Assembly: GCA_022703505.1 (NCBI GenBank)
Contig: JAKLDN010000009.1
Coordinates: 149,567-213,566 of the forward strand
Length of the DNA stretch: 64,000 bases
Reading direction: 5' to 3'
Source: Spirochaetota bacterium
Lineage (GTDB): Bacteria > Spirochaetota > Spirochaetia > Treponematales > UBA12059
Within the stretch, counting starts at the first letter, position 1; every line of letters begins with the position of its first letter. Of the stretch, positions 24,833 to 34,401 are shown in pieces. Under the pieces are notes generated by a model that was given only the letters and a program-made list of their open reading frames with translations, did no database searches and was not told where the DNA came from. Both the position numbers and the translations under genes were made by a program.

Positions 24833-24945
24833 GAGCTCACCACGGAGGACACGGAGACCACGGAGGAGAAAGGAGAGATCTTGAATTCTCTTTCCCCTGT
24901 TCTTTCTCCGTGACCTCCGTGAGCTCCGTGGTTCATTCCTGAAAT
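24833..24945. repeat. Palindromic CACGGAG/CTCCGTG intergenic element
   Basis: The left arm has ACCACGGAGGACACGGAG and ACCACGGAGGAGAAAGG; the right arm has TTTCTCCGTGACCTCC and GTGAGCTCCGTGGT. Together they form a long imperfect hairpin with a loop around 24880-24895. The same CTCCGTG units occur at 20581-20613. The element lies between the adenosyltransferase and peptidase genes and could end transcription or stabilise the mRNA. Confidence 0.65.
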
Positions 24946-24987
24946 TCATGTCTTGACTCTCTACCGTCCGGCGGAGATCTTGTACCC

Positions 24988-27933
24988 ATGACCACCTACC
25001 ACTCCGCCTTCGAGACCCTCTCCGAGTTTCCCGTGCCCGAATACCGCGCCTTCGGGATCCACCTGCGGCACCGCGCGACCGGCTGCGAGGTCTTCCACCT
25101 GCGGTCCGAGGACGAGGAGAACACCTTCGCGTTCTGCTTCCGCACCCCCAGTCTCGACGGCACCGGGGTGGCCCATATCGTGGAGCACTCCGTGCTCTGC
25201 GGCTCCGAGCGCTTTCCCGTCAAGGACGCCTTCATCTCCCTGGCCCGGGGCAGTCTGGCCACCTTCCTGAACGCCCTGACCTATCCGGACAAGACCGTGT
25301 ACCCCGCGGCGTCCACGGTGGAGGCGGACTACTTCAACCTGATGGACGTGTACGGGGACGCGGTCTTCCACCCCCGGATCACCCCGGACACATTCCTCCA
25401 GGAGGCCCACCACCTGGAGTACGGATCCGACGGAAAGCTGGACCGCAAGGGTGTGGTCTACAACGAGATGCGGGGCGACTATTCCAGCCCGGACAGCCTG
25501 ATCGCGACCCGGACCTACGAAACCGTCTTTTCCCCGGGCCACCCCTACCACGCGGACTCCGGCGGAGACCCCGACCGGATCCCGAACCTCAGCTACGAGG
25601 CCTTCCGTTCCTTCTGGGAACGGAACTACCATCCCTCCAACTGCCGGATCTTCCTGCACGGTTCGATCCCGACGGAGCGCCAGCTGGCCTTCCTGGAGGA
25701 ACGGTTCCTCTCCGGGTATTCCCGGAGGGAGCCGGACACGGAAATCCCCCTCCAGCCCCGGTTCTCCGGACCGGTCCGGGCATCCTTCCCCTTCCCCGCC
25801 GAGGAGGGCACCGAGGCCCGCACGACGACCCTGGTCACTTGGCTGACCGCAGCGCCCGAGGAGAGCGTGGACAACCTGACCCTCGAGGTCCTGGGGGAGG
25901 TACTCATGGGGTCCGACGGGGCCCCCTTGGCCCACGCCCTCACGGAATCCGGGCTCGGGGAGGACCTGTCCCCCCACAGCGGCCTGGACACGGGCCTGCG
26001 CCAGGCCCTCTTTTCCGCGGGTCTCCGCGGCGTCGAGCGCGGCCGGGAATCCGAGATCGAGGACCTCGTCCTCCGGACCGTGGGCGACCTGGTACGGGAC
26101 GGGATCCCCCGGGACCTCCTGGACGCGGCCTTCCATTCCATCGAGTTCTCCTCCCGGGAGATCCGCCGTGGAGGGGGAACCTACGGACTCCGGCTCCTGT
26201 CCCGGTCCCTCCGGGGCTGGCTGCACGGCAAGACCCCGGATCGGACCCTCTCCTTCGAGACTCCCCTGGCGGAACTCAGGCGACGCATGGAAGCCGATCC
26301 CCGGTATCTCGAGGAAAAGCTCCGGGAATGGATCCTGGACAATCCCCACCGCGCCACGGTCACGGTCTACCCCGACCCGGCCTTGGCGGAGGCCCGGCGC
26401 AGGGAACGACGGGCTTCCCTGGATGCCCTGGAGCGGGGCCTTTCCGAGGCGGAGAAATCGGACATCCGGAAGACCGCGGAAGCCCTTCGGGAATCCCAGG
26501 ACGCGGAAGACGGGGCCGGCACCCGGGAAACGATCCCTCTCCTCCGGCGCTCGGACATACCCCAGGAAATCGAGATCATCCCCCGGGAGTCCACCAAGAT
26601 AGCCGGGGCGGCAGCCTCCCTCCATCCGGTCTTCACCAACGGGATCGTCTACGCGGATTTCGCCGTTCCGCTCTCGGGTCTGCCGGAATCCCGGCTCTGC
26701 CTCCTTCCCCTCCTGGCCCGTTTCGTGTCCGGGGCGGGGCTTCGGGGCCGGTCCTATGCCGAGGTCTCCCGGGACCTGGCCCGGACGGCGGGCGGATTCC
26801 ATGTCCTGCTACAGGCCGCCACCCCCGCGGGGAATCCCGCCGACATCCCCTCCGTCTGGATGGTCTTCCGTCTCAAGGCCCTGGCGGGCAAGCTCCCCGC
26901 CGCCCTGGACCTGGTCCTGCCCCTCATGACGGAGCCGGATTTCTCGGACCTCAAGCGGCTTTCCGACCTCCTTTCGGAGCTGGCCAACGACATGACCTCC
27001 GCCATCATCCCCTCCGGGAGCTCCTTCGCCGCAGCCCGGGCAGCGGCCTCCTTCTCCCGGGCCCAGGGGATCGAGGAGCTCTGGCGGGGCTTGTCCCAGT
27101 TCCTTTTCCTCTCGGACCTCCGGGCGGATACGAAGACGGAAACCCTGGCCGGCCGGCTCTCCGACCTGCTCCGGTCCACGGTCGGCCGGGAAGCCCTGCG
27201 GGTCAACCTGACCGCGGATCCGGAAACCCTGGAATCCGCCCGCTCCGCCCTGGAGTCGGCCCTTTCCCGCCTGCCCGTCCGGCCCGCCGGGGCGGCGGCC
27301 CCTCCCCTCGCGGAGGCCCCCGCCCCGTGGACGGCCCCGCCGGCCCGGTTCGAGGCCTGGTCCCTCCCCGCCCAGGTCGGGTTCAGCGCGGCCTGCCTCC
27401 GGGCCTCCCCGATCGGGACTCCGGGGTTCGCCCACGAGCAGGCCCTGGGTCACCTCCTGTCCACGGGCTACCTCTGGGACGAGGTCCGCGTGAAGGGAGG
27501 GGCCTACGGAGCCTCCGCGTGGACCGACGGGTCGGAATCCACCTTCAGCTTCTCCTCCTACCGGGATCCCGCCCCGGCCGCCACCCGGGCCGCCTACCGC
27601 GGGGCCCTGGAATCCGTCGCCGGAGACGGCCTGGCCCGGGATGTCCTGGAACGGGCCGTCGTGGGGGCGGCGGGACGGGACCTCCGGCCCATGATGCCCG
27701 AGGAGAAGGGCTTCATCGACTTCAAGCGGGAACTCTTCGGGGTGACCGACGAGATGCGCCGACGGAAGCGTGCGGAGCTCCTGGCTCTGGACCGGGAGGA
27801 TCTGCGGGCCGCCGCCGGCCGCATCCTTTCGGGTTGGGAGGACCGAACCGAGGTATTGATTTCCCACGAGGATGATATAGAATCGTTGAAACGGGAGAAT
27901 CCGGCATTTTCCGTACGCCAACTCCAACTCTGA
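24988..27933 (+). CDS. M16C-family metallopeptidase (presequence protease PreP-like)
   Basis: The 981-residue protein matches the size of PreP/Cym1-type M16C peptidases, in which two halves close like a clamshell around peptides. The inverted zinc motif is H63-I-V-E66-H67 (AHIVEHSVLCGS). The distal zinc-binding Glu lies in the helix carrying VVYNEMRGDYSS, and the C-terminal half has the RVKGGAYGASAW segment with Arg/Tyr substrate contacts. There is no signal peptide, so it probably degrades oligopeptides in the cytosol. The start at ATG 24988 has only a distant GGAG. The next small gene follows after 13 bases with GAGGAG. Confidence 0.92.
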   Translation: MTTYHSAFETLSEFPVPEYRAFGIHLRHRATGCEVFHLRSEDEENTFAFCFRTPSLDGTGVAHIVEHSVLCGSERFPVKDAFISLARGSLATFLNALTYPDKTVYPAASTVEADYFNLMDVYGDAVFHPRITPDTFLQEAHHLEYGSDGKLDRKGVVYNEMRGDYSSPDSLIATRTYETVFSPGHPYHADSGGDPDRIPNLSYEAFRSFWERNYHPSNCRIFLHGSIPTERQLAFLEERFLSGYSRREPDTEIPLQPRFSGPVRASFPFPAEEGTEARTTTLVTWLTAAPEESVDNLTLEVLGEVLMGSDGAPLAHALTESGLGEDLSPHSGLDTGLRQALFSAGLRGVERGRESEIEDLVLRTVGDLVRDGIPRDLLDAAFHSIEFSSREIRRGGGTYGLRLLSRSLRGWLHGKTPDRTLSFETPLAELRRRMEADPRYLEEKLREWILDNPHRATVTVYPDPALAEARRRERRASLDALERGLSEAEKSDIRKTAEALRESQDAEDGAGTRETIPLLRRSDIPQEIEIIPRESTKIAGAAASLHPVFTNGIVYADFAVPLSGLPESRLCLLPLLARFVSGAGLRGRSYAEVSRDLARTAGGFHVLLQAATPAGNPADIPSVWMVFRLKALAGKLPAALDLVLPLMTEPDFSDLKRLSDLLSELANDMTSAIIPSGSSFAAARAAASFSRAQGIEELWRGLSQFLFLSDLRADTKTETLAGRLSDLLRSTVGREALRVNLTADPETLESARSALESALSRLPVRPAGAAAPPLAEAPAPWTAPPARFEAWSLPAQVGFSAACLRASPIGTPGFAHEQALGHLLSTGYLWDEVRVKGGAYGASAWTDGSESTFSFSSYRDPAPAATRAAYRGALESVAGDGLARDVLERAVVGAAGRDLRPMMPEEKGFIDFKRELFGVTDEMRRRKRAELLALDREDLRAAAGRILSGWEDRTEVLISHEDDIESLKRENPAFSVRQLQL

Positions 27934-27946
27934 GGAGATGCGCGAA

Positions 27947-28141
27947 ATGCGCGACGAAGGTTTCAACGTGCTCAAGTCCCTGGCCAGCGAGCTCCAGGGG
28001 GCTCCGTTTCCCAAGACGGTGACGAAGGAGCTCTATACCATCTGGTACGAGCACGCCCAGCGCATCGCCCAGGACGCTTTGGAGTACCTCGCGGAGAACG
28101 CCCCCGATTACGGACCGGAAACCCAGGACCTGGACATCTAA
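27947..28141 (+). CDS. Small acidic protein of unknown function
   Basis: I do not recognise a family. The 64-residue protein starting MRDEGFNVLKSLASELQG is helical and acidic, with a central WYEHAQRIAQDALEYL helix and an Asp/Glu-rich tail, and has neither cysteines nor a membrane segment. I prefer the ATG at 27947, 9 bases after GAGGAG, over the ATG at 27938, which touches that site. It is tightly packed between the M16 peptidase and Bpt genes and so is probably part of a protein-turnover operon. It could be an adaptor, but nothing in the sequence proves this. Confidence 0.6.
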   Translation: MRDEGFNVLKSLASELQGAPFPKTVTKELYTIWYEHAQRIAQDALEYLAENAPDYGPETQDLDI

Positions 28142-28148
28142 GGTGACC

Positions 28149-28898
28149 ATGTCCATTCCCCTCCGGGAACTTACCTACGGGCCCTGTCCCTACCTGGCCC
28201 AGGCTCCATCCTGGAAGGTGGCCGAGTTCTCCGTCCGGGAACTTCCGCCGGCGGTGTATGAGAACCTCCTGGTCCGGGGTTTCCGGCGCTCGGGCACGTC
28301 CTTCTATCGGACGATCTGCGAGGGCTGCGATCGCTGCATCCCCATCCGGATCGACGTCGAGCGGTTCACGCCCACAAAGTCCCAGCGCAGGGTGGCACGG
28401 CTGAACTCCCGGACCGGATTCGCCTTCGACGGCGCGGGCGGCGGCTTCCGGGAAGACCGGTTCCGGCTGTACGAGGCGTACTGCCGGGACCGCCACGGCA
28501 AGACCCATGCGGCCGAGGACTCCGCCCTGTCCTATTTCGCCTTCCTGGTCGACTCGCCCCTGGGATCCGTGGCCGTGACGGAGTACTCGACGCCCGACGG
28601 GGAAGGCCGGAGCCTGGCGGGGAACGGATACCTGGACGTGCTTCCCGACGGGCTTTCCTCCGTCTATTTCGCCTGGGACGCCCGGGTACACCGGCTATCG
28701 CTGGGCATTTATTCCGTCCTCCGGGAGATCGAGCTCTGTCGGAACCTCGGCAAGCGCTGGTACTACCTGGGTTTCTGGGTGCCCGGTTCCCGTGTGATGG
28801 ACTACAAGGCCAACTTCGAGCCCGCCGAGATCGCCCGGGAGGGCGCATGGATCCCCCTGGAGCGGACTCTCCGGGACATCCTCCGGGGGGCCGCGTGA
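28149..28898 (+). CDS. bpt: Bpt aspartate/glutamate leucyltransferase (ATE family)
   Basis: The 249-residue protein has the ATE N-domain cysteines (GPCPYL, then CEGCDRCIPIRI) and the ATE C-domain SSVYFAWD, LSLGIYSVLREI and YYLGFWVPGSRVMDYK. Bpt moves leucine from Leu-tRNA to N-terminal Asp or Glu, making proteins substrates of ClpS/ClpAP. The eukaryotic relatives use Arg-tRNA; bacterial forms of this length use leucine. A GTG at 28143 is in frame, but AAGG followed by ATG at 28149 is a better start. The stop overlaps the next gene by GTGA. The M16 peptidase upstream fits a proteolysis theme. Confidence 0.88.
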   Translation: MSIPLRELTYGPCPYLAQAPSWKVAEFSVRELPPAVYENLLVRGFRRSGTSFYRTICEGCDRCIPIRIDVERFTPTKSQRRVARLNSRTGFAFDGAGGGFREDRFRLYEAYCRDRHGKTHAAEDSALSYFAFLVDSPLGSVAVTEYSTPDGEGRSLAGNGYLDVLPDGLSSVYFAWDARVHRLSLGIYSVLREIELCRNLGKRWYYLGFWVPGSRVMDYKANFEPAEIAREGAWIPLERTLRDILRGAA

Positions 28899-31108
28899 AG
28901 TCGGGAAAGGGACCGACCGCCGAGACGGATCGGCGGATACCGGAATCGGACCGCGCCCGGATCGACGGCCTCAACGAGTCGGCCTGGAACGGTATGTTCG
29001 AGAACTTCGACGCCGCCCTGGTCCAGGCCCGGGAGGCCCTCGGGGAGTCGGATAAGATCGGCTACCCGGAGGGCATGGCCTACGCCCAGCTGAACATCGG
29101 ATGGTGCCACTCCTACCTGGGCGGCAACGAGGAAGCCCGGGCCGCCTTCGAGCGCGCCCTGGAGCTGTACCGCAGCCTCGACGACCCCGCGGGCCGCTCA
29201 AAGGCCTTGAACGGCTTGGGTGTGCTGTACCACAACATGTCCCGGTACGAGCGCGCCTTGGACTACTACACCCAGAGCCTGGACGAGGCCCGTCGGCACG
29301 GGTTCCGCGACCGAGAGGCCACGACCCTGAACAACATCGGGGAGGTCTGCGCCGACCTGGGCAACTACAAGGAAGCCCTGGACTACTTCCTGAAGGCCTA
29401 CGACATCGTGCCCGAGGAGAAGGGCTCCGAGCTCAAGGCCGGCATCCTGCTCAACATCGGGAAGTCCTTCACCCGGTTGGAGAATTACGACCTGGCGGAG
29501 GAGTTCGTCCGCAAGGCCCTGGCCCTGGCGGAACCCGAGAGCGAACGGGTGATCATCGCCTCCGCCTGGGACGTGCTGGGTAGGATCTCCCGGGGCCTGG
29601 GCAATCCCTCGGCGGCGGAGGAGCGGTTCCGCAAGGCCATCGCCCTGGCGGAGGGGTCCAAAAGCCGGAGGGAGATCATCGAGGCCCTCCTGGATCTCGG
29701 CTCCCTCCTCGTCGACCGGGGAAGCCTCGAGGAGGCCCAGGAGGTCCTGGAGCGGGCGGCCCGGACCAGCGAGGAGATCCACGCCAAGGCCCTGTACTAC
29801 GCCGCCTACGAGCGTCTCGCGGAAACCCACGAGCGGAAGGGAGACCACCGGACCGCTCTGGACTACTTCCGCCGGTTCGTCCGGTACGAACGGGAAATCC
29901 TGAACGAGGACACAACCCGGAAGATCAAGGACGTCCAGATCCAGTACGAGGTGGAACGGACCCAGCGGGAGGCCGAGATCTATCGGCTCCGCAACATAGA
30001 GCTGAAGGAGAAGACGGAAAGCCTGGAGGAGATGAACCGGCAGATCCTGACGATCTCCGAGATCGGCCAGCGGATCACCTCCAGTCTGGACATGGAAACC
30101 GTGGTATCCACCCTCTACGAAAGCCTCCGCGCGCTCCTGGTGACGGACCTCTTCGGCATCGCCCTGTACGACAAGCCTTCGGAGTGCCTCCGCTACGTGG
30201 CCTACATCCAGGACGGCCGGCGGATTCCACGGGACCCCGTCCCCCTGGATCCCAAGCGGAGCTTCGCGGCCTGGTGCATCCGGCACGACCAGCCCGTCTT
30301 CATCCGGGACCTGAACGCGGAATACCGGAAGTATCTGCAGGGGGAGCCGATGTTCTTCCTGGGCAAGCCGGGACTTTCCTTCCTCTACCTCCCCCTTTCG
30401 ATCGAAAAGAAGGTCATCGGGGTGCTGACGGTCCAGAGCTATTCCAAGGAATCCTACACGGACCAGCATCTGCGGTTCCTGACGGCCTTGGCGCCCTTCG
30501 CCGCCATCGCGGTGGAGAACGCCCTCATCCATGTCCGGGTGGAGGAACTGAACCGTGAACTCCAGGGGGAAAAGGAGCAGCTGGAACGGGCCACCCACCA
30601 AATCAGCTACCTGGCCAACCACGACAGCCTCACGGGGCTGCCGAACCGCCGGCTCCTCTTCGAACTGTTGCGGAAGAGCTTTGACCTGGCCCGGCGGTCA
30701 GGCTCCAAGGTGGGGATCATCTACGTGGACCTGGACGACTTCAAGCCCATCAACGACAAGTTCGGACACTTGGCGGGCGACCGGGCCCTGGTGGAGATTT
30801 CCGAGCGCCTGCAGTCCGTGCTGCGGGCCTCGGACACCGTGGCCCGGGTGGGCGGGGACGAGTTCGTGGCTGTCCTGAACCATGTCCGCGGCAAGGGGGA
30901 CGTGGAGTCCGCCGCCCGGAAGGTCCTGGAGGTCTGCGACGCGCCCCTGGAATTCCTGGGGGAATCCTGCAGGATCGGGGCGTCCATGGGCATCGCCATG
31001 TTCCCGGACGACGGGGACTCCCTGGAGGCCCTGGTCCACTGCGCGGACTCCGCCATGTACACGATAAAGCACTCTTCCAAAAAGGGTTACGCGTTCTATT
31101 CGCGGTAG
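28895..31108 (+). CDS. TPR-GAF-GGDEF diguanylate cyclase
   Basis: A GTG at 28895 overlapping the bpt stop gives 737 residues. Eight or so TPR units fill about 15-340, a coiled coil about 340-385, a GAF domain about 390-545 and a GGDEF domain about 570-737. The active site is an intact GGDEF, and RASD five residues before it forms an inhibitory I-site, so it should make cyclic di-GMP from two GTP and be product-inhibited. There is no membrane segment; the TPR array probably senses a protein partner and GAF a small ligand. It is translationally coupled to bpt. Cyclic di-GMP in spirochaetes controls motility and surface change, which fits the rest of the window. Confidence 0.92.
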   Translation: MKSGKGPTAETDRRIPESDRARIDGLNESAWNGMFENFDAALVQAREALGESDKIGYPEGMAYAQLNIGWCHSYLGGNEEARAAFERALELYRSLDDPAGRSKALNGLGVLYHNMSRYERALDYYTQSLDEARRHGFRDREATTLNNIGEVCADLGNYKEALDYFLKAYDIVPEEKGSELKAGILLNIGKSFTRLENYDLAEEFVRKALALAEPESERVIIASAWDVLGRISRGLGNPSAAEERFRKAIALAEGSKSRREIIEALLDLGSLLVDRGSLEEAQEVLERAARTSEEIHAKALYYAAYERLAETHERKGDHRTALDYFRRFVRYEREILNEDTTRKIKDVQIQYEVERTQREAEIYRLRNIELKEKTESLEEMNRQILTISEIGQRITSSLDMETVVSTLYESLRALLVTDLFGIALYDKPSECLRYVAYIQDGRRIPRDPVPLDPKRSFAAWCIRHDQPVFIRDLNAEYRKYLQGEPMFFLGKPGLSFLYLPLSIEKKVIGVLTVQSYSKESYTDQHLRFLTALAPFAAIAVENALIHVRVEELNRELQGEKEQLERATHQISYLANHDSLTGLPNRRLLFELLRKSFDLARRSGSKVGIIYVDLDDFKPINDKFGHLAGDRALVEISERLQSVLRASDTVARVGGDEFVAVLNHVRGKGDVESAARKVLEVCDAPLEFLGESCRIGASMGIAMFPDDGDSLEALVHCADSAMYTIKHSSKKGYAFYSR

Positions 31109-31133
31109 GGACGGAGCCCCGGATCGCCGCGTA

Positions 31134-31162
31134 TTGACGAGGCCCGGGGGACGTGGTATTTT
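31134..31162 (+). promoter_or_regulatory. Sigma-70-type promoter of the SurA/PpiD-like operon
   Basis: TTGACG (31134-31139) and TATTTT (31157-31162) are separated by exactly 17 bases, about 108 bases before the start codon at 31271. Confidence 0.6.
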
Positions 31163-31270
31163 GCTTCGGCCCCGCTGCGGCCTCCATCTCCGGGATGGAT
31201 CTCCCATACCCTTCCTCCGTTTCAAGGCGCCGCGGGAAACGATCCACGATCACATCTAGGGAAGGAAGCC

Positions 31271-32806
31271 ATGTCGTCTCCCAAGCAGAAAGAACCGACC
31301 GCCGCGGAAGGCCGCAAACCGGCCAAGGAAAAACCCGCCTCGAACCGCAACACCTTCGTCTACATCGGAACCATCGTCATCCTGGTGATCGTGGTGGTCG
31401 CCTTCGTGTTCGTGCCGTCCTTCGGCGGCCCCTCCGCGGACGGCAGGCTGCCGGATTTCGGCAGTTACGCGGGCACCCCCATCCGGTACGAACAGGGCGG
31501 GTACATGGCCGGCCGGGTCCAAGCCATCAACGACCAGCTCAAGTCCTACGGCTACGACCAGGCGGGCAACCAGTTCTTCGCCTTCCAGGTCTGGAAGGGA
31601 GCGTTCGACCAGACCGTGATCCATACGGCCCTCCTGCATGAAGCCCGGAAGGCGGGGATCACCGTCTCCGAGGACCGCCTGAACGAAGCCGTCCTGGAAG
31701 CCCCCGAGTTCCTGGATAACGGCAAGTTCTCCCTGGAACGGTATCGCGAGGCCTCGGAATCCAGGAAGCTGGCCATCCGCACCTCCCTGCAGGAGTCCCT
31801 GCTCAAGAACCATGTCCTGGAGGACGCCCTGTCCCTGCGGCCCAGTTCCCGGGAGATCGACTTCATCCAGGCCATGGCCCGGGAGGAACGGGTCGTCGAG
31901 TACGTGCTCCTGCCCTTCTCCGACTTCCCGGATGAGCGGAAGGCCGCCTTCGGTCGGGAGAATCCCTCCAAGTTCCGCAAGATCAATCTCTCCCGGATCA
32001 CCCTGAACGACGAGAAGACGGCCGGCTCCGTCCTGGCCAAGGTCAAGGCGGGGACCCAGACCTTCGAGGAGGCCGCCAAGGCCGATTCCAAGGACGCGTG
32101 GGCCGAGCAGGGCGGGGCTTCGGGCCCGCGTTGGGGGTATGAGCTGGAATCCGAGTTGGCCGCGGCCCAGGACGCCCAGACCCTCCTTTCCTTGAAAGCC
32201 GGGGAGATCTCCCCGGCGATCAAGACCGCCTCGGGATCCTGGGCCTTCTTCCGGGCCGAAAGCCCGGCCTCGGAACCCGACTTCGACTCCCCGGATACCT
32301 TGAAGGCCGTTTGGGACTACATGAACAAGTGGGAACGCGGCCGGATCGAGGACGCGGCGGTCCTGCGGGGCAAAGACCTCGCCGTGGACGCCGCGGCCCG
32401 GGGCTTCGTCTCCGCCGCCGGTTCGTACGGCCTGACCGTCCGGGAATCGACGCCCTTCCCCCTCGCGTACGGGGACGCCTTCTCCAGCGGCTCCACGAGC
32501 CTGTTCCGGAAGATCGCCGGCGAGGGGCTGGAGGGAGCCTCGACCAACGAGAAGTTCCTGACCGCGGCCTTCTCCCTGCCCGCCGGGGCCGTGTCGGAGC
32601 CCCTTCTCTTGCAGAACGCCGCCGTGGTGCTCCGGGTCAAGGAGATCCGGCCGGCGGAGGACACGGGAGTACAGCTGATCGAGTTCTACTACCCCTACCT
32701 CTTCGCCCAGGCCCGGGAGATGGAGCTCTACGACAGGTTCCTGGCCAGTCCGGAACTGAAGGACAACTTCTCGACCGCCTTCTTCCAGATCTTCCGGACG
32801 GAGTGA
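31271..32806 (+). CDS. Membrane-anchored SurA/PpiD-like periplasmic folding factor
   Basis: The 511-residue protein has a short basic cytoplasmic tail, one membrane anchor (about 29-50) and a long periplasmic region. The helical SurA_N/PpiD-like chaperone segment is about 75-210 (VIHTALLHEARKAGITVSEDRLNEAV). A divergent parvulin-like region follows with FEEAAKADSKDAWAEQGG and LLSLKAGEISPAI (about 255-330). A second half repeats the SLPAGAVSEPLLL pattern. The topology is that of PpiD, which helps proteins leaving the Sec channel. Catalytic parvulin residues are not clear, so it may be a chaperone only. A GGAAGG site precedes the ATG. The DUF115 gene starts within its stop codon (TGATG). Confidence 0.72.
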   Translation: MSSPKQKEPTAAEGRKPAKEKPASNRNTFVYIGTIVILVIVVVAFVFVPSFGGPSADGRLPDFGSYAGTPIRYEQGGYMAGRVQAINDQLKSYGYDQAGNQFFAFQVWKGAFDQTVIHTALLHEARKAGITVSEDRLNEAVLEAPEFLDNGKFSLERYREASESRKLAIRTSLQESLLKNHVLEDALSLRPSSREIDFIQAMAREERVVEYVLLPFSDFPDERKAAFGRENPSKFRKINLSRITLNDEKTAGSVLAKVKAGTQTFEEAAKADSKDAWAEQGGASGPRWGYELESELAAAQDAQTLLSLKAGEISPAIKTASGSWAFFRAESPASEPDFDSPDTLKAVWDYMNKWERGRIEDAAVLRGKDLAVDAAARGFVSAAGSYGLTVRESTPFPLAYGDAFSSGSTSLFRKIAGEGLEGASTNEKFLTAAFSLPAGAVSEPLLLQNAAVVLRVKEIRPAEDTGVQLIEFYYPYLFAQAREMELYDRFLASPELKDNFSTAFFQIFRTE

Positions 32807-34401
32807 TGCCCGAGGAATCGCCTCCCCGCGTCGCGGAAGCGGCCCGGGGAGGCTTTTCCGTGGAATACCGGGGGCGCTGCCTGTATTCCCGCGTGGCGCC
32901 CCGGGAAGGCCCCGAACGGATCGTCCGGGACCTGGAACCTCTCCCCGAAACCCTCTACGTCGTCCCCTCCCCCCTTCTCGGCTACGGCCTTCCCTCCCTG
33001 CTGGACAAGATACCCGAGTCGAGCGCAGTCCTGGCCTTGGAGGCGGATCCGGTCCTGGCAGCCTTCTCCCGTTCGAGACTTCCCCCCGAGGTGACGGGGC
33101 ACCCGAGATTCCGGTTCCTCGCCTGCCCGTTCCCGGCCGACGGATCCCTCGGTTTCCCGGGCGGTTTCCGGAGGGCTTCGGAGGTCCGGTTGTCTGCGGG
33201 CCGGGCCCTGCATCCGGAGGCGTATGACGCAGCGCTCCGGACGGTGGACGCGGAACTGAACCGATACTGGCGGAACCGGATGACCCTGGTGCGGATGGGA
33301 CGACTCTGGATCCGGAACATCTTTCGCAACCTGGCCCGCCTTCCGGCCGCCGGGCTGCGGGAACCCGCCGACTGGACGGGTCCCGTGGCGGTCTGCGGCG
33401 CGGGGCCGAGCCTGGACGGGGCCTGCGACTGGCTGCGGTCCGAGAGGGGTCGGCTCCGTATCTTGGCCTGCGACACCGCCCTGGGACCCCTGGTACTGAG
33501 GGGGATCCGGCCCGACGCGGTCGTCTGCCTGGAGGGCCAGATCCACAACCTGAAGGACTTTCTCCCCGCCGGAAAGATGGAGATCCCGGTGTTCGTGGAT
33601 CTTTCCTCCCATCCCTCCGTCTTCCACGCGGTCCCGGGCCCCAAGATCCTGACCCTTACCCGGTTCGAGGACCTGGGACTTCTCGACCGCTTGGAACGCC
33701 TTCCCCTCCCCGCACTCCCGGTTCCGCCCCTGGGGTCCGTGGGTGTGCTGGCCGTACACCTGGCCCGGCGTCTGACGGACGGCCCCGTCTTCCTGACCGG
33801 CCTGGATTTTTCCTTTCCCGCGGGGACCACCCACGCCAAGGGGGCCCCAGCCCCCCGGGCCGACCTCCTCCGGGAAGACCGGTTCCACAAGGCCCGGGGC
33901 CAATGGAGCGCCTCCTGGCCGACGGGGGGATCCCGCGCCGCCGGGGGAGCCGGAATTATCATGGAAACCTACGCGGCGCTCCTGGCCGAGGAAGTCCGGG
34001 GGGATTCGAGAGTCTTCGACATCCGGGACTCCGGCCTGCCCCTCGGCCTGGATCGGATACCCTTGAAGGAAGCTTCCGCCCTCCTGGACGACCCTCGGAT
34101 CGGCGCGGCGGCTTCCGGTCCGCTCCCCCTGGGCCGATCCGTTCCCCGGGAGGATCTGCGGTCCGCCGCGGAATCCTTCCTGGAAGTAGAGGCGGACAGG
34201 CTGGAAGGTCTGCTGTCCGCCCTGGGCGGTCGCGGTGACCTCGCGGCCCGGGTATCGGAATTCGACTGGATCCATTCCTGGTTTCCCGACGGGGAACGAG
34301 TACGAGAGCTGGGCCCGGACGTCCGCAACCGCCTGCTGGCGGAAGCTTTGGATTGGAAACGCAGGATCCGGGAAGCCCGGACCGGACTGGAGGGATCATG
34401 A
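32806..34401 (+). CDS. DUF115 / Maf-like motility accessory protein (MptE-like fold)
   Basis: The 531-residue protein contains the DUF115 core (about 165-400) with a GAGPSLDG nucleotide-binding loop near residue 198, DTALGPLVLRGIRPDAVVCLE and the FLTGLDFSFPAGTTHAKG segment. The family includes the Maf proteins of Campylobacter, Helicobacter and Aeromonas, which act in flagellin glycosylation, and archaeal hydroxymethylpterin diphosphokinases. In a flagellated spirochaete a glycosylation role is the better guess. I start it at the ATG that overlaps the chaperone stop (TGATG). The N-terminal 160 residues and the C-terminal helical tail (about 430-531) flank the core, as in other Maf proteins. 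It overlaps the next gene by ATGA. Confidence 0.8.
   Translation: MPEESPPRVAEAARGGFSVEYRGRCLYSRVAPREGPERIVRDLEPLPETLYVVPSPLLGYGLPSLLDKIPESSAVLALEADPVLAAFSRSRLPPEVTGHPRFRFLACPFPADGSLGFPGGFRRASEVRLSAGRALHPEAYDAALRTVDAELNRYWRNRMTLVRMGRLWIRNIFRNLARLPAAGLREPADWTGPVAVCGAGPSLDGACDWLRSERGRLRILACDTALGPLVLRGIRPDAVVCLEGQIHNLKDFLPAGKMEIPVFVDLSSHPSVFHAVPGPKILTLTRFEDLGLLDRLERLPLPALPVPPLGSVGVLAVHLARRLTDGPVFLTGLDFSFPAGTTHAKGAPAPRADLLREDRFHKARGQWSASWPTGGSRAAGGAGIIMETYAALLAEEVRGDSRVFDIRDSGLPLGLDRIPLKEASALLDDPRIGAAASGPLPLGRSVPREDLRSAAESFLEVEADRLEGLLSALGGRGDLAARVSEFDWIHSWFPDGERVRELGPDVRNRLLAEALDWKRRIREARTGLEGS

Noticed and set aside
24961..26802. 613-codon minus-strand open frame opposite the M16 peptidase
   Set aside because: Antisense shadow; the plus strand has the HxxEH metallopeptidase with family length.
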